Below, in pieces: positions 27,497 to 39,079 of a DNA stretch of 64,000 bases (position 1 is the stretch's first letter; each line of letters starts with the position of its first letter). The DNA comes from Citricoccus muralis. GTDB lineage: Bacteria; Actinomycetota; Actinomycetes; Actinomycetales; Micrococcaceae. The stretch spans positions 1,364,001-1,428,000 of the forward strand of contig NZ_CP121252.1 of NCBI RefSeq assembly GCF_029637705.1, given 5' to 3'. Made by a program: the position numbers and the translations under genes. The notes beneath the pieces are model-generated. The model saw only the letters and a list, made by a program, of their open reading frames with translations, ran no database searches and had not been told where the DNA came from.

Positions 27497-29365
27497 ATGA
27501 GTTCTGGAACACGGATCACCCCAGCGGTGATGTCCGCCCACAGCGGTCGCGATAAGCGCGATCAGACCGAATCCGCCGAATCCCTAGTACCCGGGCCGAA
27601 CAACATGGTGGAACCGACCTCGATGAAGGGCTCCGCGGCGATCGTCCGCTCGCTGGAAGAAATGGGAGTCACCGACGTCTTCGGTCTTCCCGGCGGCGCC
27701 ATTCTGCCGACCTACGATCCGCTGATGGACTCGAAGAAGATCCGCCACGTCCTGGTCCGTCACGAGCAGGGCGCCGGTCACGCAGCCCAGGGCTATTACT
27801 TGGCCACCGGACGTCCCGGTGTGGCCATTGCGACCTCCGGCCCGGGGGCGACCAACCTGGTGACGGCGATCGCCGACGCGCACATGGACTCCCAGGCCGT
27901 GGTGTTCATCACCGGTCAGGTCGGATCCCAGATGATCGGCACCGACGCCTTCCAGGAAGCCGACATCGTGGGCATCACCATGCCGATCACCAAGCACTCC
28001 CGTCTGGTGACCCGCGCCCAGGACGTGCCGCAGGCCCTGGCCGAGGCGTTCTTCATCTCCACCACCGGTCGGCCCGGTCCGGTACTGGTGGATGTCACCA
28101 AGGATGCCCAGGAAGGTCTGATGGACTTCTCCTGGCCGCCGAAGATCGACCTGCCCGGCTACCGCCCCGTGCTGCGTGGCCACGCTAAGCAGGTGCGCGA
28201 GGCCGCCAAGCTGATCCAGGAAGCAGAGCGCCCCGTGCTCTACGTCGGCGGTGGTGTGTCCCGAGGTCACGCCTCCATCGAGTTGCGCGAATTGGCCGAA
28301 GAAATCAACGCTCCGGTGGTCACCACTCTGACCGCTCGCGGCGTGTTCCCGGACTCGCACCCTCAACACCTGGGCATGCCCGGCATGCATGGCGCCGTCT
28401 CGGCCGTCTCCGCACTGCAGATGTCTGACCTGCTGATCACGCTCGGGGCCCGCTTCGACGACCGCGTGACCGGCCAGCTGGTCAGCTTCGCCCCGAACGC
28501 GAAGGTGATCCACGCGGACATCGACCCGGCCGAAATCTCCAAGAACCGTCCTGCCGATGTGCCGATCGTGGGCTCCGTGAAGGAGATCATCCCCGAGTTG
28601 ACGGAAGCGGTGCGTGAAACGCGCAAGACGACCGAGGGCCCGGATCTCACCGAGTGGTGGCGGATTCTGAACCGCATCCGCGAGACCTACCCGATGGGGT
28701 ACACGCCCACCGAGGACGGGCTGATGGCTCCGCAGGAAGTCATCAAGCGCATTTCAGAGGCCTCCGGTCCCGAGGCTACGTATGTGGCCGGGGTGGGCCA
28801 GCACCAGATGTGGGCCTCGCAGTTCGTCAAGTACGAACGTCCCCACCAGTGGCTGAACTCCGCCGGACTGGGCACCATGGGCTTCGCCGTCCCGGCCGCC
28901 ATGGGTGCCAAGGTGGGTGAACCTGACCGCGTGGTCTGGGCCATCGACGGCGACGGCTGCTTCCAGATGACCAACCAGGAGCTTGCCACTTGCGTGATCA
29001 ACCAGATCCCCATCAAGGTGGCCGTCATCAATAACTCCTCGCTGGGCATGGTGCGTCAGTGGCAGACCCTGTTCTATGACGCCCGCTATTCCAATACCGA
29101 TCTCAACACCGGTCATGACACCGCACGGGTCCCGGACTTCGTCAAGCTCGCTGACGCCTACGGTTGCGTGGGCCTGCGTTGCGAGCGCGAAGAGGACCTG
29201 GACGCCGTGATCGCCGAGGCCATGTCGATCAACGACCGTCCGGTCATCGTCGATTTCGTCGTCTCGCGTGATTCGATGGTGTGGCCGATGGTGCCCTCGG
29301 GCGTGTCCAACGACGACATCCAAGTGGCCCGAGACATGACGCCTGAGTGGGCAGAGGAGGACTGA
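27497..29365 (+). CDS. ilvB: Acetolactate synthase large subunit
   Basis: IlvB is the ThDP-dependent catalytic subunit that condenses pyruvate with pyruvate or 2-oxobutyrate, the first common step to Val, Leu and Ile. The 622 residues begin with a 40-residue variable tail, then [16 protein letters not shown], the [14 protein letters not shown] segment and the catalytic Glu in [14 protein letters not shown]. The ThDP/Mg motif [16 protein letters not shown] ends at [11 protein letters not shown] at 27497 has GAGGCA upstream; the ATGs at 27533 and beyond would shorten only the variable tail. It forms an operon with ilvN (4 nt apart) and ilvC, under the upstream attenuator. Confidence 0.96.
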   Translation: MSSGTRITPAVMSAHSGRDKRDQTESAESLVPGPNNMVEPTSMKGSAAIVRSLEEMGVTDVFGLPGGAILPTYDPLMDSKKIRHVLVRHEQGAGHAAQGYYLATGRPGVAIATSGPGATNLVTAIADAHMDSQAVVFITGQVGSQMIGTDAFQEADIVGITMPITKHSRLVTRAQDVPQALAEAFFISTTGRPGPVLVDVTKDAQEGLMDFSWPPKIDLPGYRPVLRGHAKQVREAAKLIQEAERPVLYVGGGVSRGHASIELRELAEEINAPVVTTLTARGVFPDSHPQHLGMPGMHGAVSAVSALQMSDLLITLGARFDDRVTGQLVSFAPNAKVIHADIDPAEISKNRPADVPIVGSVKEIIPELTEAVRETRKTTEGPDLTEWWRILNRIRETYPMGYTPTEDGLMAPQEVIKRISEASGPEATYVAGVGQHQMWASQFVKYERPHQWLNSAGLGTMGFAVPAAMGAKVGEPDRVVWAIDGDGCFQMTNQELATCVINQIPIKVAVINNSSLGMVRQWQTLFYDARYSNTDLNTGHDTARVPDFVKLADAYGCVGLRCEREEDLDAVIAEAMSINDRPVIVDFVVSRDSMVWPMVPSGVSNDDIQVARDMTPEWAEED

Positions 29366-29369
29366 GACC

Positions 29370-29882
29370 ATGTCACGACACACACTCTCTGTGCTGGTAG
29401 AAGACGTGCCCGGTGTGCTGACCCGTGTGGCCAGCCTGTTCGCCCGTCGTGCGTTCAACATCGACTCTCTGGCCGTGGGACCGTCGGAGACCCCGGGGCT
29501 GTCCCGGATCACCGTCGTCGTCGACGCCGAGGGCGATCTGCTCGAGCAGGTCACCAAGCAGCTGAACAAGCTGATCAACGTGATCAAGATCGTGGAGCTC
29601 ACTCCCGACGCCTCCGTGCAGCGCGACCACATGTTGGTCAAGGTTCGCTCTGATGCCGCCACCCGCGCCTCCGTGGTGCAGGCAGTGGAGCTGTTTCGCG
29701 CCTCCGTGGTGGACGTATCCACGGATGCGATCACCATCGAGGCCACCGGCTCCCTGGACAAGCTCCACGCCCTGCTTGAAGTACTCGAACCCTTCGGCGT
29801 GCGTGAACTGGTCCGCTCCGGCACCATCGCCGTCGGCCGCGGCGCCAAGTCGATGACCGATCGCGCGCTCAACAAGCACTGA
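29370..29882 (+). CDS. ilvN: Acetolactate synthase small subunit
   Basis: IlvN is the regulatory subunit that activates IlvB and gives feedback inhibition by valine. The 170 residues contain an N-terminal ACT domain (HTLSVLVEDVPGVLTRVASLF, then FNIDSLAVGPSETPGLSRITVV) and the C-terminal ALS_ss_C region ending in RELVRSGTIAVGRG. ATG at 29370 follows GGAGGAC. It lies between ilvB and ilvC in the standard order. Confidence 0.95.
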   Translation: MSRHTLSVLVEDVPGVLTRVASLFARRAFNIDSLAVGPSETPGLSRITVVVDAEGDLLEQVTKQLNKLINVIKIVELTPDASVQRDHMLVKVRSDAATRASVVQAVELFRASVVDVSTDAITIEATGSLDKLHALLEVLEPFGVRELVRSGTIAVGRGAKSMTDRALNKH

Positions 29883-29917
29883 ACACCCTTGACCCCCTAG
29901 ACCCGCAACATCACTAA

Positions 29918-30958
<1,041 letters not shown>

Positions 30959-31012
30959 TCAACACCGACGCGCGGTGACGGGCCGACGCCGGCCCGATAC
31001 CCCTGATCGAGG

Positions 31013-31045
31013 ACGGCGGGACCCCACCCAGGTGGGTCCCGCCGT
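31013..31045 (+). terminator. Terminator after ilvC
   Basis: ACGGCGGGACCC (31013-31024) pairs with GGGTCCCGCCGT (31034-31045), 12 bp with a 9-nt loop that can pair further. A short TGT follows. It separates ilvBNC from serA. Confidence 0.75.
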
Positions 31046-31102
31046 TGTCCATTTCACAGCTTCACCTGACGGCATCGGTGTGCACCGGCACCGTCGTCGT
31101 TC

Positions 31103-31108
31103 TAAAAT
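31103..31108 (+). promoter_or_regulatory. Possible -10 box of serA promoter
   Basis: TAAAAT lies 66 nt upstream of the serA start in the 216-bp gap after ilvC. The -35 hexamer at the right distance is weak. Confidence 0.4.
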
Positions 31109-31174
31109 CGAATCGGCCCTCCGAAGAATCCTCCGTGTGGGCTCACCCCTGCAGACGAGTGGAAAGTATTGACC

Positions 31175-32776
31175 GTGTCAAAACCCGTTGTCCTGATCGC
31201 TGAAGAACTGTCGCCCGCAACCGTGGATGCCCTCGGACCTGATTTCGAGATCCGCTCCACCGACGGCGCCGACCGTGCTCGTCTGCTCGCTGACCTCCCC
31301 GGGGCCGATGCCGTGCTGATCCGCTCGGCCACCCAGATGGACGCTGAGGCCATTGCCGCGGCCCCCGATCTGAAGATCATCGCCCGCGCTGGTGTGGGTC
31401 TCGATAACGTGGACACCCGCGCGGCCACCGACGCCGGCGTCATGGTGGTCAATGCGCCCACCTCCAACGTCATCTCCGCCGCCGAACTCACCTGCGGCCA
31501 TATCCTCGGTGTGGCCCGCAACATTGCCCCCGCCAACGGCGCGCTCAAGGCAGGGGAGTGGAAGCGCTCTAAGTACACCGGTGTCGAGCTCTACGAAAAG
31601 ACCCTCGGCATTATCGGCCTGGGCCGCATCGGCGCCCTGGTGGCTGAGCGCATGAAGGCGTTTGGCATGAAAGTTGTTGCCTACGACCCCTACGTCACTG
31701 CCGCCCGTGCACAGCAGATCGGCGCCCAGTTGCTGGGCCTGGATGAGCTGCTGGAGACCGCCGACTTCGTGACCATCCACATGCCGCGCACCCCCGAAAC
31801 GCTGGGCATGATCTCCGATGACCAGTTCGCCCGGATGAAGGACACCGCCTACGTGATCAACGTGGCCCGCGGTGGACTCATCGACGAAGACGCACTGGGC
31901 CGCGCCCTGGAGGCCAAGACCATCGGTGGCGCCGCTGTTGACGTGTTCGTCAAGGAGCCCGCCGTGGACCTGGACTTCTTCGGCTACGACAACGCCGTGG
32001 TCACCCCTCACCTGGGCGCCTCCACCGCCGAGGCCCAGGAGAAAGCTGGCATCTCGGTCGCCAACTCCGTGCGCCTGGCGCTGGCCGGGGAACTCGTTCC
32101 CGACGCCGTCAACGTGGCCGGCGGAGCCATCGACCCCTACGTGCGCCCCGGCATCCCGCTGGTGGAGAAGCTGGGCCGAGTGCTCACCTCGCTGCTGCAC
32201 CAGAAGTCCCTGGCGGCTGTTGAGGTCGTCGTCGCCGGTGAGCTCGCCGAACTCAATGTCGACTCGCTGCGCCTGGCCGCACTGAAGGGTGTCTTCACCG
32301 ACGTCGTTTCCGGGCAGGTCTCCTACGTCAACGCGCCCCTGCTGGCTGAGCAACGCGGCGTGGACGTGCGCCTGACCACCACCCCCGAGTCTCCCGCCTA
32401 CCGCAACACCATCACGGTGCAGGGCGTCGCTGCCGACGGCACTCAGGCCGCCGTCACCGGCACGTTGACCGGACCGAAGCAGATGCAGAAGCTCGTGGGC
32501 ATTAACGGCTATGATTTCGAAGTGGCCCTCACCGACCATTTGCTGGTGTTCAACTACGCCGACCGCCCCGGCGTGATCGGCCTGATCGGTGCACGCCTGG
32601 GTGACGCCCAGGTCAACATCGCCGGCATGGATGTCTCCCGTTCGGACTCGGCGGATGAGGCACTGGCCGTGCTCACCCTGGACTCTGACCTTCCGGAGGG
32701 CACCACCGAGGCGCTGGCCGCCAGCATCGAAGCGTCCATGGTCGCCGAAATCAACCTGGAGGACACCGGCCGATGA
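31175..32776 (+). CDS. serA: D-3-phosphoglycerate dehydrogenase
   Basis: SerA oxidises 3-phosphoglycerate, the first step of serine synthesis. GTG at 31175 has GGAAAG 8 nt upstream and gives 533 residues; TTG at 31169 is too close to that site. It has the NAD motif GIIGLGRIG near residues 145-153, NVARGGLIDEDAL with catalytic Arg/Glu neighbourhood, and the TPHLGAST histidine. A C-terminal intervening domain is followed by an ACT domain (LLVFNYADRPGVIGLIG), the long actinobacterial form that can be inhibited by serine. It overlaps metG by 4 nt. Confidence 0.95.
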   Translation: MSKPVVLIAEELSPATVDALGPDFEIRSTDGADRARLLADLPGADAVLIRSATQMDAEAIAAAPDLKIIARAGVGLDNVDTRAATDAGVMVVNAPTSNVISAAELTCGHILGVARNIAPANGALKAGEWKRSKYTGVELYEKTLGIIGLGRIGALVAERMKAFGMKVVAYDPYVTAARAQQIGAQLLGLDELLETADFVTIHMPRTPETLGMISDDQFARMKDTAYVINVARGGLIDEDALGRALEAKTIGGAAVDVFVKEPAVDLDFFGYDNAVVTPHLGASTAEAQEKAGISVANSVRLALAGELVPDAVNVAGGAIDPYVRPGIPLVEKLGRVLTSLLHQKSLAAVEVVVAGELAELNVDSLRLAALKGVFTDVVSGQVSYVNAPLLAEQRGVDVRLTTTPESPAYRNTITVQGVAADGTQAAVTGTLTGPKQMQKLVGINGYDFEVALTDHLLVFNYADRPGVIGLIGARLGDAQVNIAGMDVSRSDSADEALAVLTLDSDLPEGTTEALAASIEASMVAEINLEDTGR

Positions 32777-34377
32777 GCTCCACGCCCGACCGCCGCTACT
32801 ATGTGACCACCGCGATCGCCTATCCCAATGGCGAGCCGCACATTGGTCACGCCTATGAGTACATCGGCGCCGACGCGATGGCCCGGTTCAAGCGCCTGGA
32901 CGGTTACAACACCTATTTTCTGACCGGCACCGACGAGCACGGTCAGAAAATGCAGCAGACCGCCGAGAAGCTCGGGATCACCGTTGCCGAGCTGGCCGCG
33001 CGCAATTCGGCCCAGTTCAAGCGAATCGACGACGAGGTGCTGGGCATCTCCTACGACCGGTTCATCCAGACCACCGACCCCGACCACCACGTCACCGCCC
33101 AGGAGCTGTGGCGGCGGATGGAGGCTAACGGGGACATTTACCTGGACCGGTACGCCGGTTGGTATTCGGTGCGCGACGAGCGGTTCTTCACCGAAGACGA
33201 AACCGAGGTAGCCGAGGACGGCACCCGCACCGCTGTCGAGACCGGCACCGAGGTCACCTGGACCGAGGAGGAGTCCTACTTCTTCCGGCTCTCGGCCTAC
33301 CAGGACAAGCTCCTGGAGCTCTACCGGACCAACCCGGAATTTGCCGCACCCCGATACCGGTTCAACGAGGTCATCCGCTTCGTCGAATCCGGTTTGGAGG
33401 ACCTGTCCATCTCCCGGACCTCCTTCGACTGGGGCATCGACGTGCCCGAATCCAGCACCGGCATGACGCCGTCCGCCCATCACGTGATGTACGTATGGGT
33501 GGACGCACTGAGTAACTACCTCACCGGTTCCGGGTTCCCGAACGAGTCCTACACCCAGCGCTGGCCCGCCGACCTGCACGTCATCGGCAAAGACATCTCT
33601 CGCTTCCACTGTGTGTTCTGGCCCGCGTTCTTGATGTCGGCCGGTATTGAGTTACCGCGTCGGGTCATCATCCACGGGTTCCTCAACAACCGTGGCGAGA
33701 AGATGTCGAAGTCGCTGGGCAACGTCGTCGGACCCGAGGAATGGGTCAACCAGTACGGACTCGACACCGTGCGCTACTTCCTGCTGCGCGAGTTCAGCTT
33801 CGGCGCCGATGGCTCCTATTCGCATGAGGCCGTCGTGGGCCGGCACAACGCGGATCTGGCGAACAACCTGGGTAACCTCGCCCAGCGTTCCCTGTCCATG
33901 GTGGCCAAGAACTGCAACACGGCCGTGCCCACTCCCGGCGAGCTGACGGAGGCCGACCAGGGGCTACTGGACGCCGTCGAGGCGCTGCTGGAGCACTCCC
34001 GGGCCGCCTACGAGATCCAGGACTTCCACGGCGCGCTCGAGCACACCTGGAGCGTGCTGGCCAAGGCCAACGCCTACTTCGCCGACCAACAGCCCTGGGT
34101 GCTGCGGAAAACCGACACTGCGCGTATGGAAACCGTGCTCTGGGTGACCCTGGAAACCGTGCGTCGAATCGCCCTGCTGGTGCAACCCGTGCTGCCCACC
34201 GCCGCGGGACGCCTGCTGGACCTGCTGGGAATCGATGCCGACGGCGACGCCGGGGCAACGAACGCCTCGGGTGCCGGCGCTCGCTCCTTTGCAGCATGGA
34301 ACGATTCCCTGGTTCCCGGAGCAGCACTGCCAAAGCCGGAACCGGTGTTCCCACGCTACGAAGAGCCCACCGAATAG
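32773..34377 (+). CDS. metG: Methionyl-tRNA synthetase
   Basis: MetG charges tRNA-Met. The 534 residues have the class I HIGH motif (EPHIGHAYEY, H23-H26) and KMSKS at about 310-314 in NRGEKMSKSLGNVV. The connective domain carries SVRDERFFTEDETEVAED and TWTEEESYFF without the CxxC zinc knuckle, as in the mycobacterial type of MetRS. There is no C-terminal tRNA-binding domain. It starts inside the serA stop codon (ATGA), so it is translationally coupled to serine synthesis, an unusual place for metG. The following leuB has its own apparent promoter. Confidence 0.95.
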   Translation: MSSTPDRRYYVTTAIAYPNGEPHIGHAYEYIGADAMARFKRLDGYNTYFLTGTDEHGQKMQQTAEKLGITVAELAARNSAQFKRIDDEVLGISYDRFIQTTDPDHHVTAQELWRRMEANGDIYLDRYAGWYSVRDERFFTEDETEVAEDGTRTAVETGTEVTWTEEESYFFRLSAYQDKLLELYRTNPEFAAPRYRFNEVIRFVESGLEDLSISRTSFDWGIDVPESSTGMTPSAHHVMYVWVDALSNYLTGSGFPNESYTQRWPADLHVIGKDISRFHCVFWPAFLMSAGIELPRRVIIHGFLNNRGEKMSKSLGNVVGPEEWVNQYGLDTVRYFLLREFSFGADGSYSHEAVVGRHNADLANNLGNLAQRSLSMVAKNCNTAVPTPGELTEADQGLLDAVEALLEHSRAAYEIQDFHGALEHTWSVLAKANAYFADQQPWVLRKTDTARMETVLWVTLETVRRIALLVQPVLPTAAGRLLDLLGIDADGDAGATNASGAGARSFAAWNDSLVPGAALPKPEPVFPRYEEPTE

Positions 34378-34393
34378 ACCCCCACAGAAAGGG

Positions 34394-34399
34394 TAGACT
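34394..34399 (+). promoter_or_regulatory. -10 box of leaderless leuB
   Basis: TAGACT is followed by GCAACA (6 nt) and the leuB ATG. A GAAAGGG sequence lies further upstream, inside the promoter, at a distance (12 nt) poor for a ribosome site. Confidence 0.55.
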
Positions 34400-34405
34400 G
34401 CAACA

Positions 34406-35479
34406 ATGTCTTCCAGCTCACATTCCGCATTGAATCTCGCCGTCATCGGCGGCGACGGCATCGGCCCGGAAGTTACCGCAGAAGCCCTGAAAGTCATGCG
34501 AGCGGCCTCCGCTGCCGAGGGCGACGCCGAGATCACCGCCACCGAATACCCGCTGGGCGCAGCCCACTGGCTCGAGACCGGTGAAACCCTCAACGACGAG
34601 ACTATCGAACGGCTCCGCGGCCACGACGCCATCCTCTTCGGCGCTGTCGGCGCGGCCCCCGACGACACCCGCATCCCCTCCGGGATCCTGGAGCGCGACG
34701 TGCTGCTGAAGCTGCGGTTCACCTTCGACCACGGCGTCAACATCCGCCCCGCCGTCCTCTACCCTGGGGTGCGTTCTCCGCTGGCCGAGCCGGGGACCAT
34801 CGACTTCGTCGTCTTCCGCGAAGGCACCGAAGGCCTCTACGTAGGCAACGGCGGTGTGGTGCGTCAGGGGACTGAACAGGAAATCGCCACCGAGTCGTCC
34901 GTCAACACCGCCTACGGCGTGGAGCGGGTCGTGAGGGCCGCCTTTGAGTTTGCCGCCACCCGGGAACGCAAACACGTCACCCTGGTGCACAAGCACAACG
35001 TGCTGCTGTTCGCGGGCCGGCTCTGGAACCGGATCGTCCACCAGGTGGCCGCCGAGTTCCCGCAGGTCACCCACGACTACCTGCACGTAGACGCAGCGAC
35101 CATCTTCATGACCACCGATCCGGGGCGCTTCGATGTGATCGTCACTGACAATATGTTCGGCGACATCATCACCGACCTCGCCGCCGCCGTCACCGGGGGC
35201 ATCGGCATGGCCGCCTCGGGCAACATCAACATTCACGGCACCGCGCCGTCGATGTTCGAGCCCGTTCACGGCTCCGCACCCGATATTGCCGGTCAGCAGA
35301 AGGCCGATCCCACCGCCGCGATCCTCTCCGGAGCGTTGCTGCTGGAACGCTACGGCCGTCCCGGCGCTGCTGCACGCATTCACCGCGCGGTGTGGGATGA
35401 CGTCGCCGCCCACGCAGCCGGTCCCTCGGCGCGCAGCACCGCGCAGGTCGGAGACGACATCGCCGCCGCCCTGGCGTAG
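34406..35479 (+). CDS. leuB: 3-isopropylmalate dehydrogenase
   Basis: LeuB oxidatively decarboxylates 3-isopropylmalate in leucine synthesis. The 357-residue enzyme has [19 protein letters not shown] at the N-terminus, [19 protein letters not shown] with substrate Arg residues, and the [23 protein letters not shown] Asp/metal segment shortened to [11 protein letters not shown] here. A C-terminal [12 protein letters not shown] loop binds NAD. The short actinobacterial form is typical. It is separated from leuCD by 9 kb but shares the pathway, and ilvE follows 65 nt downstream. Confidence 0.95.
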   Translation: MSSSSHSALNLAVIGGDGIGPEVTAEALKVMRAASAAEGDAEITATEYPLGAAHWLETGETLNDETIERLRGHDAILFGAVGAAPDDTRIPSGILERDVLLKLRFTFDHGVNIRPAVLYPGVRSPLAEPGTIDFVVFREGTEGLYVGNGGVVRQGTEQEIATESSVNTAYGVERVVRAAFEFAATRERKHVTLVHKHNVLLFAGRLWNRIVHQVAAEFPQVTHDYLHVDAATIFMTTDPGRFDVIVTDNMFGDIITDLAAAVTGGIGMAASGNINIHGTAPSMFEPVHGSAPDIAGQQKADPTAAILSGALLLERYGRPGAAARIHRAVWDDVAAHAAGPSARSTAQVGDDIAAALA

Positions 35480-35544
35480 GCGCACCCACTCGCACCGTAT
35501 CGGCCAGTTCGACCACGACTGACCCTGATGAGGAAAGGCACATC

Positions 35545-36678
35545 GTGACCATCGACTTCGAGATCCAGGCCCATCCGTCCCCGCTGGGAGACGAGGCCCG
35601 TCACGAGATTCTCAGCAACCCCGGATTCGGGGACCACTTCACGGATCACATGGTGACGATTGACTGGACGGCGGACCTGGACGCCCAAGCCGCGGCCGTC
35701 GCCTCCGGGGACTTCCTCAACATTCAGGGTCACTGGCACAACGCCCGGCTCGAGCCCTTCGGGCCGATCAGCATGTCCCCGGCCTCGGCCGTGTTGCACT
35801 ACGGTCAGGAGATCTTCGAGGGGCTCAAAGCCTACCGGCATGCGGATGGCTCCATCTGGACGTTCCGCCCCGAGGCCAACGCCGCCCGACTGAACCGTTC
35901 CGCCCGTCGTCTGGCGCTGCCGCAGCTGCCCGAAGAGGCGTTCCTGGAAGCCATCAGACTGCTGGTCGCCCACGACCACCAGTGGGTTCCCGACGGCGAC
36001 GGCGAGTCCTTGTACTTGCGCCCGTTCATGATCGCCACGGAAGAATTCCTGGGGGTGCGGCCCTCGCGCACCGTGTCCTTCCGGGTGATCGCTTCGCCCG
36101 CCGGTAACTACTTCGGCGGCGAGCTGAAGCCGGTCTCCATCTGGGTCTCCCGCGACTACGCCCGTGCCGGGGTCGGCGGCACCGGGGTCGCCAAGTGCGG
36201 TGGCAACTACGCCGCCTCACTGGCACCCCAGCTGGAAGCGGCCGCCCGCGGCCACGCCCAGGTGCTGTTCCTGGACCCGTTGCATGACAACTCGATCGAG
36301 GAACTCGGCGGGATGAACGTGTTCTTCGTTTTCGCCGACGGACGCCTGGTCACCCCGGAACTCACCGGCACCATCCTGGAGGGCGTCACGCGTTCCTCGG
36401 TACTGCAGATCGCCCGCGATCACGGCCACACCGTGGAAGAACGCCGTATCACCCTCGACGAGTGGAAAACCGGGGTCGCCTCCGGTGAGATCACCGAGGT
36501 ATTCGCCTGCGGCACCGCAGCCGTCATCACCCCCATCGGTGCGGTGCAGGATGGCGAGGAGATCATCGAATCACCCGCCGGGGATCACGCCGCCACCCTC
36601 AAAATCCGCAAGGAACTTCTTGACCTGCAGACCGGTCGCGGTGAAGACCGCCACCAGTGGATGCACCGCCTCGTCTGA
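35545..36678 (+). CDS. ilvE: Branched-chain amino acid aminotransferase
   Basis: IlvE is a fold-type IV PLP enzyme performing the last transamination to Val, Leu and Ile. The 377 residues have LHYGQEIFEGLKAYRH, LYLRPFMIATE, the PLP lysine in GVAKCGGNYAASL near residue 217, the DGRLVTPELTGTILEGVTR segment and EVFACGTAAVITPIG. GTG at 35545 has AGGAAAGG upstream. It lies directly downstream of leuB. Confidence 0.95.
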   Translation: MTIDFEIQAHPSPLGDEARHEILSNPGFGDHFTDHMVTIDWTADLDAQAAAVASGDFLNIQGHWHNARLEPFGPISMSPASAVLHYGQEIFEGLKAYRHADGSIWTFRPEANAARLNRSARRLALPQLPEEAFLEAIRLLVAHDHQWVPDGDGESLYLRPFMIATEEFLGVRPSRTVSFRVIASPAGNYFGGELKPVSIWVSRDYARAGVGGTGVAKCGGNYAASLAPQLEAAARGHAQVLFLDPLHDNSIEELGGMNVFFVFADGRLVTPELTGTILEGVTRSSVLQIARDHGHTVEERRITLDEWKTGVASGEITEVFACGTAAVITPIGAVQDGEEIIESPAGDHAATLKIRKELLDLQTGRGEDRHQWMHRLV

Positions 36679-36708
36679 CTCCTCAAACCCCACCCGAAAG
36701 GCACAGAT

Positions 36709-37494
36709 ATGCGGATAGCCCGCTTCGTGGCCCAAGACCAGCCCGCCTACGGCGTCGTCGAAAATGATGACTCCAAGGCCGTGGAGGACCTCACCCTCAC
36801 CGTGCTCCAGGGAGACCCGTTCTATCAGGGCGTGCAACCGACCAACCAGACCCATACGGTCGGCGACGTGCGTCTGGTGGCTCCCATCATTCCACGCTCC
36901 AAGATCGTGGGTATCGGACGCAACTGGGCCGACCACGCCCAGGAACTCGGCAACGAGGTCCCGGCCCGTCCTTTGATGTTTCTTAAGCCCAACACCTCGG
37001 TGGTCGGACACGGCGATCCGGTCACCCTGCCCAGCTGGTCCGAGGAAATATCCTACGAAGCCGAGCTCGCCGTCGTCATCGGCACTATCTGCAAGGATGT
37101 ACCGCGCGAACGCGTCAAGGACGTCATCTTCGGCTATACCGTGGCGAACGATCTTACGGCCCGCGACGCCCAGCGTAACGACAATCAGTGGGCGCGTGCC
37201 AAAGGTTTCGACGGTTCCTGCCCGCTGGGACCCTGGATCGAGACCGAACTCGACACCGATGATGTGCGCATCACCTCCCACGTCGACGGCGAACTGCGTC
37301 AGGACGGCACCACCGCCGACATGATTTTCGACGTCGCCGAGCTGGTGGCCACCGTGTCCGAAGCCTTCACCCTGCTGCCCGGTGACGTCATTCTCACCGG
37401 TACCCCCGCCGGGGTAGGCATCGTCGACGCCGGTGCTCGCATCGAGGTCGCGGTGGAAGGCATCGGCTCACTGGCCACGGTACTGCGACGCTAG
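36709..37494 (+). CDS. Fumarylacetoacetate hydrolase family protein
   Basis: This 261-residue protein of the FAH superfamily has the metal-binding Glu residues in SYEAELAVVIG (about 110), the VANDLTARDAQ segment (about 145) and LLPGDVILTGTPAGVG near the C-terminus. Many members are hydrolases, isomerases or decarboxylases of short keto acids, and the substrate here cannot be named. The position between ilvE and gltX matches the mycobacterial Rv2993c gene, so it is a conserved resident of this region. ATG at 36709 has GAAAGG upstream. Confidence 0.88.
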   Translation: MRIARFVAQDQPAYGVVENDDSKAVEDLTLTVLQGDPFYQGVQPTNQTHTVGDVRLVAPIIPRSKIVGIGRNWADHAQELGNEVPARPLMFLKPNTSVVGHGDPVTLPSWSEEISYEAELAVVIGTICKDVPRERVKDVIFGYTVANDLTARDAQRNDNQWARAKGFDGSCPLGPWIETELDTDDVRITSHVDGELRQDGTTADMIFDVAELVATVSEAFTLLPGDVILTGTPAGVGIVDAGARIEVAVEGIGSLATVLRR

Positions 37495-37521
37495 CCTCGC
37501 GGGGACTAGACTGACAGCATC

Positions 37522-39066
37522 ATGAGTCAGAATTCACGCCCCATCCCTGCCGATATCCCCGCCGTCCCGGCCGATGCCGACGTGCGCGTCCGCTTCTGCC
37601 CCTCGCCCACGGGCACCCCGCACGTCGGGTTGATCCGCACCGCCTTGTTCAACTGGGGCTGGGCACGCCACACCGGCGGCAAGATGATCTTCCGCATCGA
37701 AGACACCGACGCCAAGCGCGACTCCGAGCAGTCCTACCTACAGCTGCTCGACGCGCTGCGCTGGCTCGGCATCGACTGGGATGAAGGCGTCGAGGTCGGC
37801 GGACCGCACGAGCCGTATCGTCAGTCCCAGCGCGCCGGGATCTACCAGGATGTGATCTCCAAGCTGCGCGAAGCCGGCTACATCTACGAGTCCTTCTCCA
37901 CCCCGGAAGAAGTCGAAGCCCGCCACCGTGCCGCCGATCGTGATCCGAAACTGGGGTACGACAACTTCGACCGCGACCTCACCGACGACCAGCGCGCCGC
38001 CTACCGCGCCGAGGGCCGCGAGCCGGTCTTGCGTCTGCGGATGCCCGACGAGGACATCACCTTCACTGACACCGTCCGCGGCGAGATCACCTTCAAAGCC
38101 GGCTCCGTTCCGGACTTCGTGGTGGTCCGCGCCGATGGCTCCCCGCTCTACACCCTGGTCAACCCGGTCGATGACGCGCTGATGGAGATCACCCACGTGC
38201 TGCGCGGCGAAGACCTGCTCTCGTCCACCCCGCGTCAGATTGCGCTCTATCGCGCCCTACACGCCGTCGGAGTGGCCCGCTACATGCCCGAATTTGGACA
38301 CTTGCCCTACGTGATGGGACAGGGGAACAAGAAACTCTCCAAACGTGATCCGGAATCGAACCTGTTCCTGCACCGCGAGAAGGGATTCATCCCCGAGGGC
38401 CTGATCAATTACCTGGCGCTGTTGGGTTGGTCACTCTCGGCGGACGAGGATATCTTCACTCGCGAGCAGTTCATCGAGAACTTCGATATCCACGACGTGC
38501 TGGCCAATCCGGCCCGGTTCGACGAGAAGAAGGCCACCGCCATCAACTCGACTCACATTCGCCTGCTCGACGGCGACGACTTCCGCCAGCGGCTCGTGCC
38601 GTACCTGCACGATGCCGGGCTCATTGCCGACCCGATCACCGACGACGAACAGCGCATCCTCACTGCCGCTGCCCCTCTGGTCCAGGAACGCGTTCACCTC
38701 TTGGGGGAGGGCGCTGAGATGCTGGCCTTCCTGTTCCGCGATGATGCCGAGATCGAGACGGAGCAGGGTGCGCTCAAGGGCATGCCCGCGAACCTGCAGG
38801 AAGCGCTGACCGCCGCCACCGAGGCATTGGCCGGACTCGAGGACTGGACCATCGAGGGCATTGAATCCGCGCTGCGCACAGCCCTGATCGAGGGCCTGGA
38901 GCTCAAACCTCGCCAGGCTTTCGGACCGGTGCGCACCGCCGTCTCCGGGCGCAAAGTCTCGCCGCCGCTCTTCGAATCACTCGAGATTCTGGGCAAGGAA
39001 TCAACCTTGGCCCGCCTCCAGCGTTTCGCCCAGGAGCAGGCCGACGCCGCCGCGGCGACCGCCTGA
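37522..39066 (+). CDS. gltX: Glutamyl-tRNA synthetase
   Basis: GltX attaches glutamate to tRNA-Glu and, in actinobacteria that use GatCAB, also to tRNA-Gln. The 514-residue enzyme has the class I motif [19 protein letters not shown] near residue 30, [14 protein letters not shown], and the KLSKRD variant of KMSKS near residue 272. A TAGACT box lies 9 nt before the ATG, so its own promoter gives little or no leader. tRNA-Gln and tRNA-Glu genes lie less than 1 kb downstream, joining enzyme and substrates. Confidence 0.95.
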   Translation: MSQNSRPIPADIPAVPADADVRVRFCPSPTGTPHVGLIRTALFNWGWARHTGGKMIFRIEDTDAKRDSEQSYLQLLDALRWLGIDWDEGVEVGGPHEPYRQSQRAGIYQDVISKLREAGYIYESFSTPEEVEARHRAADRDPKLGYDNFDRDLTDDQRAAYRAEGREPVLRLRMPDEDITFTDTVRGEITFKAGSVPDFVVVRADGSPLYTLVNPVDDALMEITHVLRGEDLLSSTPRQIALYRALHAVGVARYMPEFGHLPYVMGQGNKKLSKRDPESNLFLHREKGFIPEGLINYLALLGWSLSADEDIFTREQFIENFDIHDVLANPARFDEKKATAINSTHIRLLDGDDFRQRLVPYLHDAGLIADPITDDEQRILTAAAPLVQERVHLLGEGAEMLAFLFRDDAEIETEQGALKGMPANLQEALTAATEALAGLEDWTIEGIESALRTALIEGLELKPRQAFGPVRTAVSGRKVSPPLFESLEILGKESTLARLQRFAQEQADAAAATA

Positions 39067-39079
39067 ACGCCGTAGCATC

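Noticed and set aside
31178-32539. 453-codon minus-strand frame opposite serA, and similar ones opposite ilvD, ilvC and sbcD
   Set aside because: They mirror the codon periodicity of real genes, contain runs of Gly/His/Val without motifs, and have no ribosome sites or promoters.
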